From: Aliiroseovarius sp. Z3
GTDB lineage: Bacteria; Pseudomonadota; Alphaproteobacteria; Rhodobacterales; Rhodobacteraceae
Direction: 5' to 3'
Assembly: GCF_029105185.1 (NCBI RefSeq)
Contig: NZ_JAFMZK010000003.1
Span: 62,001 to 126,000 of the forward strand
Length of the DNA: 64,000 nucleotides
In this document: positions 35,146-43,646 of the stretch, piece after piece
Layout of the letters: the number at the start of each line of letters is the position of its first letter
Position numbering within the stretch: position 1 is the first letter of the stretch
Program-made: the position numbers and the translations under genes
The notes under the pieces: model-generated
Seen by the model: the letters and a program-made list of their open reading frames with translations, nothing else
Told to the model about the DNA's origin: nothing
Databases searched by the model: none

Positions 35146-36912
35146 TCAGTTGGCGGCAGCCAACTGACGTGGCAGCTTGAAAGTCCAGAGCATTCCGCCT
35201 TGGTTCAGGAAGCTGACCTCTTTCGCCACTTCGCCACCCCAGAGCGGCACAGCACCACCCCAGCCGGAAATAACCGAGACATATTGCTCGCCATCCTGCT
35301 CCCAGGTCACAGGCTGACCGACGATGCCGGATCCGGTCTGGAACGACCACAGCTCTTCGCCCGTTTCATCATCGAACGCGATGAATTTGCCTTCCGGTGT
35401 GCCAGTGAACACCAGCCCACCCGCCGTGGTCATCACACCACCCCAAAGCGGTGCCGGGTTCTTGAACTCCCACTTGATCTCACCGCTCAGCGGATCAATT
35501 GCTTTCAGCGACCCGATATGATCCTCGAACAGCGGCTTGATGGTGAAGCCCGCGCCCAAATAGGCCGCGCCCTGTTTGTAGGAAATCGGCTCGTTCCAGA
35601 TATCCATGCCCCATTCGTTTGACGGCACATAGAACAGCCCGGTCTTCTGGCTGAACGCCATCGGCATCCAGTTCTTACCGCCAAGGAAGGACGGAACGGC
35701 AAAGATTGTCTCGCCTTTGTTGCCTTCGGTCGCGGCCGTCGGATCACCGGGGCGATTATCCTCGTTGTAGATCGGACGCCCGGTCTCATCGATACCCGAA
35801 GCCCACGTAATGTCTTTGACGAAGGGGTTGGCCGTCACGAACGACCCATCCTCGCGGTTCAGGACATAGAAGAACCCGTTCCTGTCGGCAGTGGCGAAAT
35901 AGTCCTTCCCATCCTGACCGGTGAAGGCGACGACCTCGTTCACACCGTCAAAATCCCAGCCTTCACGTGGGGTTGTCTGAAAATGCCACTTGATCTCGCC
36001 GGTTGCGGGGTCAATACCAAGGCGGCTGGCGGCATAGAGGTTATCGCCCTTGTTGCCTTCCACCGGGGTGCCTGCGTTGCGCAAATGGCTGTTCCATGGG
36101 GCCGGGTTGCCTGCGCCAAACACAAGCGTGTCGGTGTCCGCATCATAGGATCCGCCCAACCAGGTTGCCCCGCCACCGGTTTTCCACATATCGCCGGGCC
36201 ATGTGGCATTCAGTTCGCCGGTCATGGTGCTTTCTTCACCATTCAACGTGCCCATGTGACCTTCAATCACCGGACGGGTCCAGACCAGGTCACCGGTTTC
36301 GGCATCGCGTGCCTGAACCTCGCCAACCACGCCGAATTCACCGCCGGAATTGCCGGTAATAACCAAACCGTTCACGATCAATGGGGCGGCCGTATAGGAA
36401 TATCCAGCCTTGTAGTCGGCGATCTTCTTGTTCCACGCCACATCACCCGTTTTCAGGTCCAGCGCCACAATCCGGGCGTCCAGCGTGCCGAAATAGATCT
36501 TGTCGCCATAAATGGCACCACCGCGGTTCACAACATCACAGCAGGGCAAAATGCCTTCGGGCAGACGCGCGTCGTACTGCCAAAGCTCTTGCCCTGTCAA
36601 AAGATCAATCGCGTAGAGCCGCGAATATGACCCGGTGATGTACATCACCCCGTCATAGATCAGCGGCTGCGTTTCCTGACCGCGCTGCTTCTCGCCACCC
36701 AGCGAAAAGGCCCAGGCGGGCACCAGGTTATTGACGTTGTCCTTGTTCAGGATATCCAGCGGGCTATAGCGTTGAAGGTGCCGCCCCATACCGTTGGTGA
36801 CGATCTGGTTGGTAATCGTCTGATCATTTCGAAGATCATCCTCGGTCACCTCGGCCTGCGCGATCCCCGCCGCAATCAGGCCAACCGTGACAGTTGTTAA
36901 AAACTTGTTCAT
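35146..36912 (-). CDS. exaF: PQQ-dependent alcohol dehydrogenase with lanthanide-type Asp-x-Asp site
   Basis: Periplasmic quinoprotein of 588 residues (signal peptide to about residue 20), an eight-bladed propeller. Vicinal cysteines 124-125 in GILPCCDVV form the disulfide over PQQ. Glu192 (SGGEFG), Asn269 (GAGNP) and catalytic Asp320 are the metal/active-site positions. Residue 322 is also Asp ([11 protein letters not shown]), the extra ligand that marks lanthanide-using enzymes (XoxF, ExaF, PedH); calcium enzymes have Ala or Ser there. Start 36912 follows GGGAGG. A cytochrome c gene lies upstream on the same strand. Symbol exaF is by analogy; xoxF-like naming is possible. Confidence 0.9.
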   Translation of the reverse strand: MNKFLTTVTVGLIAAGIAQAEVTEDDLRNDQTITNQIVTNGMGRHLQRYSPLDILNKDNVNNLVPAWAFSLGGEKQRGQETQPLIYDGVMYITGSYSRLYAIDLLTGQELWQYDARLPEGILPCCDVVNRGGAIYGDKIYFGTLDARIVALDLKTGDVAWNKKIADYKAGYSYTAAPLIVNGLVITGNSGGEFGVVGEVQARDAETGDLVWTRPVIEGHMGTLNGEESTMTGELNATWPGDMWKTGGGATWLGGSYDADTDTLVFGAGNPAPWNSHLRNAGTPVEGNKGDNLYAASRLGIDPATGEIKWHFQTTPREGWDFDGVNEVVAFTGQDGKDYFATADRNGFFYVLNREDGSFVTANPFVKDITWASGIDETGRPIYNEDNRPGDPTAATEGNKGETIFAVPSFLGGKNWMPMAFSQKTGLFYVPSNEWGMDIWNEPISYKQGAAYLGAGFTIKPLFEDHIGSLKAIDPLSGEIKWEFKNPAPLWGGVMTTAGGLVFTGTPEGKFIAFDDETGEELWSFQTGSGIVGQPVTWEQDGEQYVSVISGWGGAVPLWGGEVAKEVSFLNQGGMLWTFKLPRQLAAAN

Positions 36913-37011
36913 GTCTTTCCTCCCGGTCCATTCCAAGCCAGCCGGATCCACCTTGCGACCGCACGGCTTTCGGCTTGCGGGTATTATTGGAAGTGATGTG
37001 CAGCAGCGAAA

Positions 37012-37027
37012 TTGCACAAAGGTCGTA
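37012..37027. promoter_or_regulatory. Putative shared operator (half-site GGTCGTA) upstream of the PQQ dehydrogenase
   Basis: TTGCACA-AA-GGTCGTA. The right half matches the regional consensus TACGACC-NN-GGTCGTA completely, the left half at 3 of 7. It lies about 107 bases before the dehydrogenase start. Confidence 0.4.
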
Positions 37028-37070
37028 GAGGTGAGCGGCACCCGTCGACTTTCCGTGCAACCAAGGGTAA

Positions 37071-37099
37071 GGGAACCGATAGCAGCTGCTCCGGTTCCC
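37071..37099. terminator. Inverted repeat between cytochrome c and PQQ dehydrogenase genes
   Basis: Perfect 8-base arms GGGAACCG and CGGTTCCC enclose the self-complementary GCAGCTGC. It lies 49 bases after the cytochrome stop and before the dehydrogenase, on the same strand. It may be a terminator, an attenuator, or an operator; no T-run is obvious. Confidence 0.45.
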
Positions 37100-37147
37100 C
37101 ATTGAACTAGTGACTAATCAAGCCCAATATTACAATTATCCGGGCAG

Positions 37148-37570
37148 CTATTCGGAAATCGCAGTCCCATCGCGCATTGAAATGCTGTCCAAGTAAGCCA
37201 GGATGAAATCCTGTACGGTCCGATCTTCAATTCCGACGTGACGCATCTTGGTTCCGGGCATGAACCCGTCATTATCCTCGATCCACGCGCGCAATGCAGC
37301 CTGCGTCCAGACAATGCCGGACGCCTCAAGCGCGACCGAGTAATCATAGCCGTCATAGCTGCCTGCGGCTCGATTCAGAATGTTTTCCAACGGCGGGCCA
37401 TAGCTGTCGTGATCTGCATCCGGGGCGTGACATCGTCGGCACTCGGCCACAAACAGTTTTTCTCCTGCTTCGATCTTGATGTCGTCGAATGCGGACTCCG
37501 CCGCCGCTTCGATGGGTGCCCCGCCAGCAAGCGCGACGCCAAATAACAACGAGGTCAGGGTTTGCTTCAT
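37148..37570 (-). CDS. Periplasmic c-type cytochrome (XoxG/ExaB-like candidate)
   Basis: A 140-residue class I cytochrome c. It has a signal peptide (about 1-25, ending APIEAAA), haem motif Cys44-Arg-Arg-Cys47-His48 in VAECRRCHAP, and axial Met in PGTKMRHVG. Start 37570 is chosen because GGAGA lies seven bases upstream. It lies 235 bases upstream of the PQQ dehydrogenase on the same strand, so it is a natural electron acceptor for that enzyme (inference). Confidence 0.88.
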   Translation of the reverse strand: MKQTLTSLLFGVALAGGAPIEAAAESAFDDIKIEAGEKLFVAECRRCHAPDADHDSYGPPLENILNRAAGSYDGYDYSVALEASGIVWTQAALRAWIEDNDGFMPGTKMRHVGIEDRTVQDFILAYLDSISMRDGTAISE

Positions 37571-37659
37571 ATCAATCTCCAATATGCATCACCCGGCAGA
37601 GCCGGTTTGTTATTCGCGCTTTCATCCGATGTAGAACAGCAACACAGACGGCTTGCATA

Positions 37660-37675
37660 TCGTGCTTTGGTCGTA
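37660..37675. promoter_or_regulatory. Putative shared operator between cytochrome c and binding-protein genes
   Basis: GGTCGTA at 37669-37675 is a full match to the regional half-site; the left half is poor. It sits in the 154-base divergent gap, about 57 bases before the binding-protein gene and 97 before the cytochrome gene. Confidence 0.4.
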
Positions 37676-37724
37676 TTTGTGACCTGCGCGAAGTCGGTAT
37701 CCTTGTCCCAATTGGGAGGATTCC

Positions 37725-38702
37725 ATGAAAACCATCTTGCAAAGAATGACCGCCGTGCTCTCGGTCGCCCTGACCACCGCGCTGTCCCCCGCTTTTGCCG
37801 GACCCGATGTCCTTCGGGCGTCGGTTCTGGAGTTTGGGACCGTGAATTGGGAGCTTGATACAATCAAGTCTAACGGGCTGGACACCGCGAACGGTTTCAC
37901 GTTGGAGGTGACGGGTGTCGCAGGGGGTGCCGCCGCCAAGGTCGCGTTTGAAGCAGGCGAGACAGATGTCATCGTATCCGACTGGCTGTGGGTTGCCCGG
38001 CAACGAGCGGCAGGACGTGACTTTGTGTTCCTGCCCTATTCCAAAGCGGTTGGCGGATTGATGGTGCCAGCAGACAGCACCGCGCAGACCCTGGCCGACC
38101 TTAAAGGTGGCAAGATCGGCATCGCGGGTGGTCCGCTGGACAAAAGCTGGTTGATCCTGCGCGCCTATGCGGATCAGCAATACGAGCTGGATCTTGTGGA
38201 AGAAACCGAGCAAGTGTTCGGTGCGCCGCCCCTGATTTTCAAAACCGCCACCTCCGGCGACTACGACGGTGCGATCAACTTCTGGCACTTCATGGCCAAG
38301 ATGGAAGCGGGAGGGATGCGCCAGCTGGTGTCCGTCTCTGAAGCCGCTGAAGCGCTTGGATTAGACCCTAACACGCCCCTACTGGGCTATGTGCTGCGTG
38401 GTGACATGGCGCGGGAGAACCCCGATTTGGTCGCTGGTCTGTCTGCTGCATCCCGGGCGGCGAAAGAGCTTTTGATGCAAGACGCGGCGTGGGAACCACT
38501 GCGCGAACGGATGCGGGCCAAAACGGATGCACAGTTCAAAGCACTGATCGCCGGATTTCGCGCTGGCATCCCCGACCCCGGCCCGGTCGATGAAGGCGCC
38601 GCTGACAAGATTCTGCGCCTGATGGCCAAGCTGGGCGGAACGGACCTGTTGGGTGATGTCGAATCATTACCGGCAGGGGTGTTCCTGACGCCGGGAAGTT
38701 GA
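37725..38702 (+). CDS. ABC transporter substrate-binding protein (nitrate/taurine-type)
   Basis: A 325-residue periplasmic protein. A signal peptide (about 1-25, ending SPAFA) is followed by a NitT/TauT-type two-lobe fold with GVAGGAAAKVAFEAGETDVI, SDWLWVARQRAAG, LADLKGGKIGIAGGPLDKSW and GAINFWHFMAKME. The ATPase gene follows directly. The probable permease lies 8 kb away at 47,443 and also carries the shared operator. The ligand is unknown; because the region serves a PQQ enzyme, the cofactor, a lanthanide complex, or an alcohol-derived compound are possibilities (inference). Confidence 0.85.
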   Translation: MKTILQRMTAVLSVALTTALSPAFAGPDVLRASVLEFGTVNWELDTIKSNGLDTANGFTLEVTGVAGGAAAKVAFEAGETDVIVSDWLWVARQRAAGRDFVFLPYSKAVGGLMVPADSTAQTLADLKGGKIGIAGGPLDKSWLILRAYADQQYELDLVEETEQVFGAPPLIFKTATSGDYDGAINFWHFMAKMEAGGMRQLVSVSEAAEALGLDPNTPLLGYVLRGDMARENPDLVAGLSAASRAAKELLMQDAAWEPLRERMRAKTDAQFKALIAGFRAGIPDPGPVDEGAADKILRLMAKLGGTDLLGDVESLPAGVFLTPGS

Positions 38703-38704
38703 CC

Positions 38705-39358
38705 ATGACCGCGGCGGATCACGCTGTCTTCGGCAGCACAGAGGGGGCAATTACGCCTTCTGGCGCCGACGTCGTGTCTTTGGATCTGACATCTGCCAGC
38801 TATGGCAGCACGCAAGTTCTGGGCAAAATTAAACTGCGGCTCAAACCCCATGAAACGGTGGCAATATGCGGGCCATCCGGTATCGGAAAGTCTACTCTTT
38901 TGCGTATTCTGGGTGGATTAGAGACTGGTTTTTGCGGTGAGATTAACACGCCCGACCGTCTGGCCTTCGTGTTTCAGGAACCAATCTTGTTGCCGTGGCG
39001 GTCGGTGCGGGACAACCTTGTGCTGACCACTCAGATCAGCACCGAAGAAGCTGACGCGGCCCTGGCTGATGTCGGATTGTCGCATTGCGCCGACCGGCAG
39101 CCCGATCAGCTGTCACTTGGCCAGCAGCGGCGCGTGGCACTGGCGCGTGCCTTCGCACTGCGCCCACAGCTCCTGTTGTTGGATGAACCCTTCGTATCGC
39201 TTGACCCAGACCTAAGCGACGAGATGATGCGGGTGTTCGAACGTCTCCGCGCCCGGTCAAATGTGGCAACTGTGCTGGTGACACACACAACAAACGAGGC
39301 ACACAGATTGGCCGACCGCATCTTGACCTTGCACGGATCGCCGGCATTGCTTGTGTAG
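38705..39358 (+). CDS. ABC transporter ATP-binding protein (nitrate/taurine-type)
   Basis: A 217-residue ATPase with Walker A AICGPSGIGKSTLLRILGG, Q-loop FVFQEPILLPW, signature LSLGQQRRVALARA, Walker B LLLLDEPFVSLD and VTHTTNEAHRLAD. The EPxLLPW Q-loop is typical of SsuB/TauB. ATG 38705 is preferred; a TTG two codons earlier overlaps the stop of the binding protein. No permease follows; the next gene is convergent. Confidence 0.88.
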   Translation: MTAADHAVFGSTEGAITPSGADVVSLDLTSASYGSTQVLGKIKLRLKPHETVAICGPSGIGKSTLLRILGGLETGFCGEINTPDRLAFVFQEPILLPWRSVRDNLVLTTQISTEEADAALADVGLSHCADRQPDQLSLGQQRRVALARAFALRPQLLLLDEPFVSLDPDLSDEMMRVFERLRARSNVATVLVTHTTNEAHRLADRILTLHGSPALLV

Positions 39359-39363
39359 ATCGA

Positions 39364-40155
39364 CTAGACCTTCCGCCGGATCATCCCACGCGCAGGGTCA
39401 TAACCCCAAAGCGCAAGCAACAGAAACACCAGTCCCGCCACAGCGGTCCATACCGCCGCCATCAGATTGAATTGTGCGTAAAGGGCAAAGCGGATCAACT
39501 CGACCGCATGAGTAAACGGGTTCACGGCGCAGATATCGTGCAGAACCCGCGAACTTTCGGCCATCTTCCACAGAGGATACAGCGCCGAAGATAGGAAGAA
39601 CATCGGGAAGATAACGAAATTCATCACACCCGCGAAGTTCTCCAATTGCTTGATCAGAGAGGATAGCGCCAGCCCCAGTGCGCCCAGCATCATCCCGGCA
39701 ACGATTAAAGCTGGAAACACCAACGCATAACCAAGCATCGGCAGTTGAATGCCGAAAACAGCGGCGATCGCCAGAAAGCAATAGACCTGTAAGATCGAGA
39801 TCAAAGTACTTGCGATCAATCGACATGTCAGCAGCCACCAGCGTGGCAAAGGCGACGTCATAAGCAACCGCATCGACCCCATTTCGCGGTCATAGACCAA
39901 GGATAGAGACGATTGCATGCCGTTGAACAACAGGATCATGCCACATAAACCGGGCACGATATAAACCTCGTAGGTAATATAGGTCTGATAGGGCGGACTG
40001 ATCGACAGGCCCAGCGCCGCGCGGAACCCGGCGGCGAAAACCAAAAGCCAGATCAGCGGGCGCACAAGGGCCGAGATGAACCGCCCCCGCTGCCGCACAA
40101 ATCGTAGAGCTTCGCGGAGCACGATGGCCCGCAGGGCGATCAGGGCGGGGGTCAT
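39364..40155 (-). CDS. ABC-2 type permease of the PQQ alcohol dehydrogenase system
   Basis: A 263-residue membrane protein with about six segments, of the ABC-2 (DrrB/NodJ-like) exporter type; FNGMQSSLSLVYDREMGSMR is the family loop. It overlaps the ATPase gene by 4 bases. In Pseudomonas ped/exa-type clusters an ABC-2 permease (PedC-like) with ATPase, binding protein and beta-propeller protein accompanies quinoprotein alcohol dehydrogenases. Its cargo is unknown. Confidence 0.85.
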   Translation of the reverse strand: MTPALIALRAIVLREALRFVRQRGRFISALVRPLIWLLVFAAGFRAALGLSISPPYQTYITYEVYIVPGLCGMILLFNGMQSSLSLVYDREMGSMRLLMTSPLPRWWLLTCRLIASTLISILQVYCFLAIAAVFGIQLPMLGYALVFPALIVAGMMLGALGLALSSLIKQLENFAGVMNFVIFPMFFLSSALYPLWKMAESSRVLHDICAVNPFTHAVELIRFALYAQFNLMAAVWTAVAGLVFLLLALWGYDPARGMIRRKV

Positions 40156-40874
40156 GTTGCTTCCTCACCCGTCATCTGAAGAAACACCTCTTTCAGCGGG
40201 CGGCCACAGGTGACATCTGAAACCTGCCCTTCCGCGCGCACCTGCCCACGATCAAGGATCACCAACCGATCCCGCGTCCAAACCTCATCCGTCAGATGGG
40301 TGGCCCAGAGAACGGTCAAATCGCTTTCCGCAGCCAGCTCATGCACGTGAGTTACGATCCCGTTACGCGACGCCGCATCCAGCCCAACCGTGGGTTCGTC
40401 CAGCAACAACACCGCCGGATCATGCAGCAATGCGCGGGCAATCTCGGCCCGGCGGCGGTGGCCACCATTCAGATCACGGGCCCGTTCCTGCGCCCGTTCA
40501 GCCATGCCCAGACGATCCAGCGCCGCATCGGTACGCCGCGCGGCGTCCCGACCCCCAATCCCATGTAACGCGGCGAAATAGTGAAGGTTTCGGCGCACCG
40601 TCAGATCAAGATCCAGCGTCTGTTGCTGAAACACGATCCCGATCTGCGCCAGTGCCGCGCGCGGGTTTTTCCCCAGATCAAAGCCAGCAATCTCGATCCG
40701 CCCCCGATCAGTGGTGAACAGTCGGCTCATTAGGCCAAACAACGTGGATTTGCCTGCCCCGTTCGGCCCGAGAAGCGCACAGAATTCGCCCGGTTCAACC
40801 GAGAAGCAGACGTCTTTCAACGCCTGCTTTTGGCCGTAGTGATGGCTCAGGTTATGAACCCTGAGACCGTTCAT
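40152..40874 (-). CDS. ABC transporter ATP-binding protein of the PQQ alcohol dehydrogenase system
   Basis: A 240-residue ATPase. Walker A is LLGPNGAGKSTLFGLM and the Q-loop is GIVFQQQTLDLDLTV. The signature region reads RDLNGGHRRRAEIARALL, with LNGGH in place of LSGGQ as in this subfamily, and Walker B is VLLLDEPTVGLD. It is coupled by 4-base overlaps both to the permease and to the 148-residue protein before it. It matches the family annotated as the ATP-binding subunit of a PQQ-dependent alcohol dehydrogenase ABC system. Confidence 0.9.
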   Translation of the reverse strand: MNGLRVHNLSHHYGQKQALKDVCFSVEPGEFCALLGPNGAGKSTLFGLMSRLFTTDRGRIEIAGFDLGKNPRAALAQIGIVFQQQTLDLDLTVRRNLHYFAALHGIGGRDAARRTDAALDRLGMAERAQERARDLNGGHRRRAEIARALLHDPAVLLLDEPTVGLDAASRNGIVTHVHELAAESDLTVLWATHLTDEVWTRDRLVILDRGQVRAEGQVSDVTCGRPLKEVFLQMTGEEAT

Positions 40875-41317
40875 TCGATGGTGATATCCAGCCTCTGTGT
40901 GTCACCGGAAGACCCCGGAACGGACAGCGCGTAGCGCCCCGGCTTGATGGCTAGGAAACCTATTTCCATGGTGCCAGCTTCATCGAATTCGACACTATCA
41001 AGGCCCAATGGGCGGATTTCCAACCCTTCGATCACGATCTCATCAATCCAGATTGCGCGAAAGAAGCCAGCGCCTTCAAGGGCAAGTTCCTGACTGCCAT
41101 CCGCCTCGATCTCGATCTCGTAATAGGTGCCGGATTTCAACAGCAAAGGCGCATCGGCCAAGGGCATGCCAGACGACAGTTGAATCGGCGGCAGGTCTTC
41201 TTTGTTATTCGCGGACAAGACCCCGGCAAGACCGAAACTGTCCTGATCCGCCCACGCCCGTGCTCCGCCGAGGGAGGCGGCGAGGCACGCGGACAGCAAG
41301 AAAGTGGAGATACGCAT
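40871..41317 (-). CDS. Exported small protein of unknown function in the ABC operon
   Basis: A 148-residue protein with a clear signal peptide (about 1-23, ARAWA). The mature part is beta-rich and acidic, with repeated G-x-Y-x-x-x and E-L-x-L-E patterns (SGTYYEIEIEADGSQELALE; IKPGRYALSV) that resemble a cupredoxin-like sandwich, though no copper ligands can be assigned. It is not recognised as a characterised family. AAGGAA precedes the ATG, and its stop overlaps the ATPase start, so it is part of the operon. Confidence 0.75.
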   Translation of the reverse strand: MRISTFLLSACLAASLGGARAWADQDSFGLAGVLSANNKEDLPPIQLSSGMPLADAPLLLKSGTYYEIEIEADGSQELALEGAGFFRAIWIDEIVIEGLEIRPLGLDSVEFDEAGTMEIGFLAIKPGRYALSVPGSSGDTQRLDITIE

Positions 41318-41338
41318 GATGGGTTCCTTTCAAAATTC

Positions 41339-42295
41339 TCATGGACGAAGGGCTGCACCCCACGGAAAGCGCCCGACCTTGATGGATTTGACGGCTTCAC
41401 GGCGGGCCACGTCGATGACGGTGACGTCACCCGACACGCCGTTGGTGGTGAACAACAGGGATTTGTCTGCGGAAAACGCCATGTGCCAGACCCGGCGGCC
41501 GACCAGGATGTAATCCTCGACCTCATAGGTTTCGGCGTTGACCACCGCGACGTGGTTCGACGGCCCAAGGGCGACAAAGGCGGTCTTGCCGTCTTCGGTA
41601 AATTCAAACCCCACGGGCTGCACCCGATCGAGATGCACGCCCTGGACCTCGAACTTCATATCTGCCAATTCGGCCTGCGTTTCCGTATCAAAGACCGAGA
41701 TCGTGCCGCCAATTTCAGAACTGACCCAGAGCGCCGCGCCGTCATGTGTGAACTCGGCGTGGCGCGGGCGGCTTTCGACCAGCGTGTTGGCGAAAATCTC
41801 GTGGCTCTCGGTGTTGATCCAATGCGCCATATTGGTGGTTTCAGAAGTCGCGATCACGGTGCTGCCATCGGGCGACACCGCCATCCCTTCAGGCTCAATC
41901 CCCACATTGATCTGGGCCACGACTTTCCGGGTCTCAACGTCCACAACCGTGGTGACGGCGTCGTCTTCGTTGGCGATGTAAAGGTGACGGTCATCAGGGT
42001 GCAGCACGAACTGTTCGGGATCTTCGCCCGAGGGCAGATCATTCAGAATCTTCCCGGTCTCGGGGTCCATCACCTGAACCGCATCGCTGTCGGACGCGCA
42101 GATATAGACTCGGCTGAAATCATGCGAGAACGTTATACCGCGCGGGCGTTCACCGGTTGGAATGGTGCGCGTGACTTCCAGCGTGGCGACATCAATCACA
42201 CTGATCGTGTCGTCCTTCTCGTTCGTGACCCAAATTTCTTCAGCGTATGAAGGGGTCGCCAGAAGCATTCCAAGCAAGGTTAGTGTCTTTTTCAT
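41339..42295 (-). CDS. YVTN-type beta-propeller protein, PQQ-catabolism associated
   Basis: A 318-residue periplasmic protein with a signal peptide (about 1-18, PSYA) and about seven YVTN/PQQ-like propeller repeats, for example VTNEKDDTISVIDVATLEV, YICASDSDAVQVMD and FTTNGVSGDVTVIDVAR. It matches the family annotated as PQQ-dependent catabolism-associated beta-propeller protein; its exact role is unknown. It follows the binding-protein gene by one base and has GAGGA before ATG. Confidence 0.88.
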   Translation of the reverse strand: MKKTLTLLGMLLATPSYAEEIWVTNEKDDTISVIDVATLEVTRTIPTGERPRGITFSHDFSRVYICASDSDAVQVMDPETGKILNDLPSGEDPEQFVLHPDDRHLYIANEDDAVTTVVDVETRKVVAQINVGIEPEGMAVSPDGSTVIATSETTNMAHWINTESHEIFANTLVESRPRHAEFTHDGAALWVSSEIGGTISVFDTETQAELADMKFEVQGVHLDRVQPVGFEFTEDGKTAFVALGPSNHVAVVNAETYEVEDYILVGRRVWHMAFSADKSLLFTTNGVSGDVTVIDVARREAVKSIKVGRFPWGAALRP

Positions 42296-42296
42296 A

Positions 42297-43463
42297 CTAG
42301 TCCTCGTATGCGGTGCATTGGCTTTCGGGCTGGTCCAGACCCAGGCTGTCCAACTCGTTGCGTTGGTGCAGAAACCCCTCTAGCGGGGCTTGGGCAACCA
42401 GCGCACGGGACGTGGACAAGGGAATGGGTTGGCGCAGCTGGCCGTTCCATTTACGGAAGCTCATGGAGCGGCCTTTGAAACCCGCCAATTCGAACTCATC
42501 AGACAGAATGTAGGCCCGCAGGACATCTGGCGCGGCGCTTCCGGTGCGCGTCACAGCCTCGCCAATCGTGCGGATGGCGGCCCATGCGGCATAATCCTGT
42601 GGGCGCATCGTGCGCCCTGCACCATCTGTGAAGCGACTTTGCAACTGGGCCGCGCCCCATTGCTCTACCACCGGGGACCACGCCGCCGGAACGACGCCTT
42701 CGGTGCCGACAACAGGCCGTGCAAGCCATGTATTGTAGGGAATGTACCGCCCGTAATCATCGCGCGTATCTGCCACCAAAAGCACATCGTGATCGCCAAG
42801 GTCTTGCGTAAAGACGGGCACTTCCTGGGCGGCATTGCGACGCATGTCAGTATCAAAGTTCCACGCTTTCTCGGCCGCGATGCTCAGCCCGTATTTCTCG
42901 GCTGATGCACGAAACACATCTGCAAGCGCCGCATCCTTGTCATGGGCACCCGATATCATCGCCAACCGCACCCATTTCTTCTTTACGAGAAACTGCATCA
43001 GGGCATCCGCGCGCATCGCATCTGATGGCAGCGTGTGAAACACATTGGCGCGGCAATCGGCATTGCGCAGCGCCACGTCCGCAGCCGCCACGTTCAGCAG
43101 GATTGCACCTTGCGCCTCGGGCATATCGGCAATTCGCAGCAGCGCGGCAGCAGGCGCGTCTACTATCAAGAGCGATGAGACTGCCAACATATCCCGAGCA
43201 GCGGCGAGCACATCCCCTCCCACCGGCACATCAGTATGGCTCAGGGTGTATTCGTGGCCCAGAAAGCCACCCGTCGTCTGGTTGTCAGCCAAACCCACCT
43301 GCGCACCCGCAAGCCCCAGATCGTCCGGCACCGGATCGAGATTCGACAAGACAGGTGGCCGGTCGAGCATCTGGCGCAGATAGCCCACCTTGACCGAAAC
43401 CTCGGCTTGCAATGACGAAACCGACAGCCAGAAAATGACGCTGGTGTAAGCAATCAGCCGCAT
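42297..43463 (-). CDS. ABC-type substrate-binding protein of the PQQ alcohol dehydrogenase system
   Basis: A 388-residue periplasmic protein with a signal peptide (about 1-20, SLQA) and a type I periplasmic-binding fold (branched-chain amino acid receptor like). Segments include GLAGAQVGLADNQTTGGFLG, ADCRANVFHTLPSDAMRADA, and DHDVLLVADTRDDYGRYIPY. It is the first gene of the operon with the propeller, the small unknown protein and the ABC-2 ATPase and permease. AGGAAAAC precedes ATG. Pairing a type I binding protein with an ABC-2 exporter-like permease is odd but is known in PQQ clusters. Confidence 0.87.
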   Translation of the reverse strand: MRLIAYTSVIFWLSVSSLQAEVSVKVGYLRQMLDRPPVLSNLDPVPDDLGLAGAQVGLADNQTTGGFLGHEYTLSHTDVPVGGDVLAAARDMLAVSSLLIVDAPAAALLRIADMPEAQGAILLNVAAADVALRNADCRANVFHTLPSDAMRADALMQFLVKKKWVRLAMISGAHDKDAALADVFRASAEKYGLSIAAEKAWNFDTDMRRNAAQEVPVFTQDLGDHDVLLVADTRDDYGRYIPYNTWLARPVVGTEGVVPAAWSPVVEQWGAAQLQSRFTDGAGRTMRPQDYAAWAAIRTIGEAVTRTGSAAPDVLRAYILSDEFELAGFKGRSMSFRKWNGQLRQPIPLSTSRALVAQAPLEGFLHQRNELDSLGLDQPESQCTAYED

Positions 43464-43525
43464 GGTGTTTTCCTACCGAAAGAGTGTTCAACACCCACGT
43501 TAGCAGCGGCAATTGCCCCCCGACA

Positions 43526-43541
43526 TACGACCAAGGTCCCA
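43526..43541. promoter_or_regulatory. Putative shared operator, copy 1 of the divergent gap
   Basis: TACGACC-AA-GGTCCCA: left half 7 of 7, right half 5 of 7 to TACGACC-NN-GGTCGTA. It is centred about 70 bases upstream of the minus-strand binding-protein gene. Confidence 0.55.
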
Positions 43542-43565
43542 TTCCAGCCGGCGCGGGCGTGGACC

Positions 43566-43581
43566 TAAAACCAAGGTCGAA
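43566..43581. promoter_or_regulatory. Putative shared operator, copy 2 of the divergent gap
   Basis: TAAAACC-AA-GGTCGAA: left half 5 of 7, right half 6 of 7. It is centred about 73 bases upstream of the plus-strand cytochrome gene and exactly 40 bases from copy 1, so each divergent gene has a site at nearly the same distance. Confidence 0.5.
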
Positions 43582-43646
43582 TACCGGGGCAATGACACCA
43601 GCGGTAAAACAATCTCGAATGAACGAGAATTTGGGAGGACAAGAAG

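Noticed and set aside
38699-38704. TTG start for the nitrate/taurine-type ATPase overlapping the binding protein stop
   Set aside because: ATG 38705 lies two codons later with a better placed GGAAG, so the TTG is less likely.
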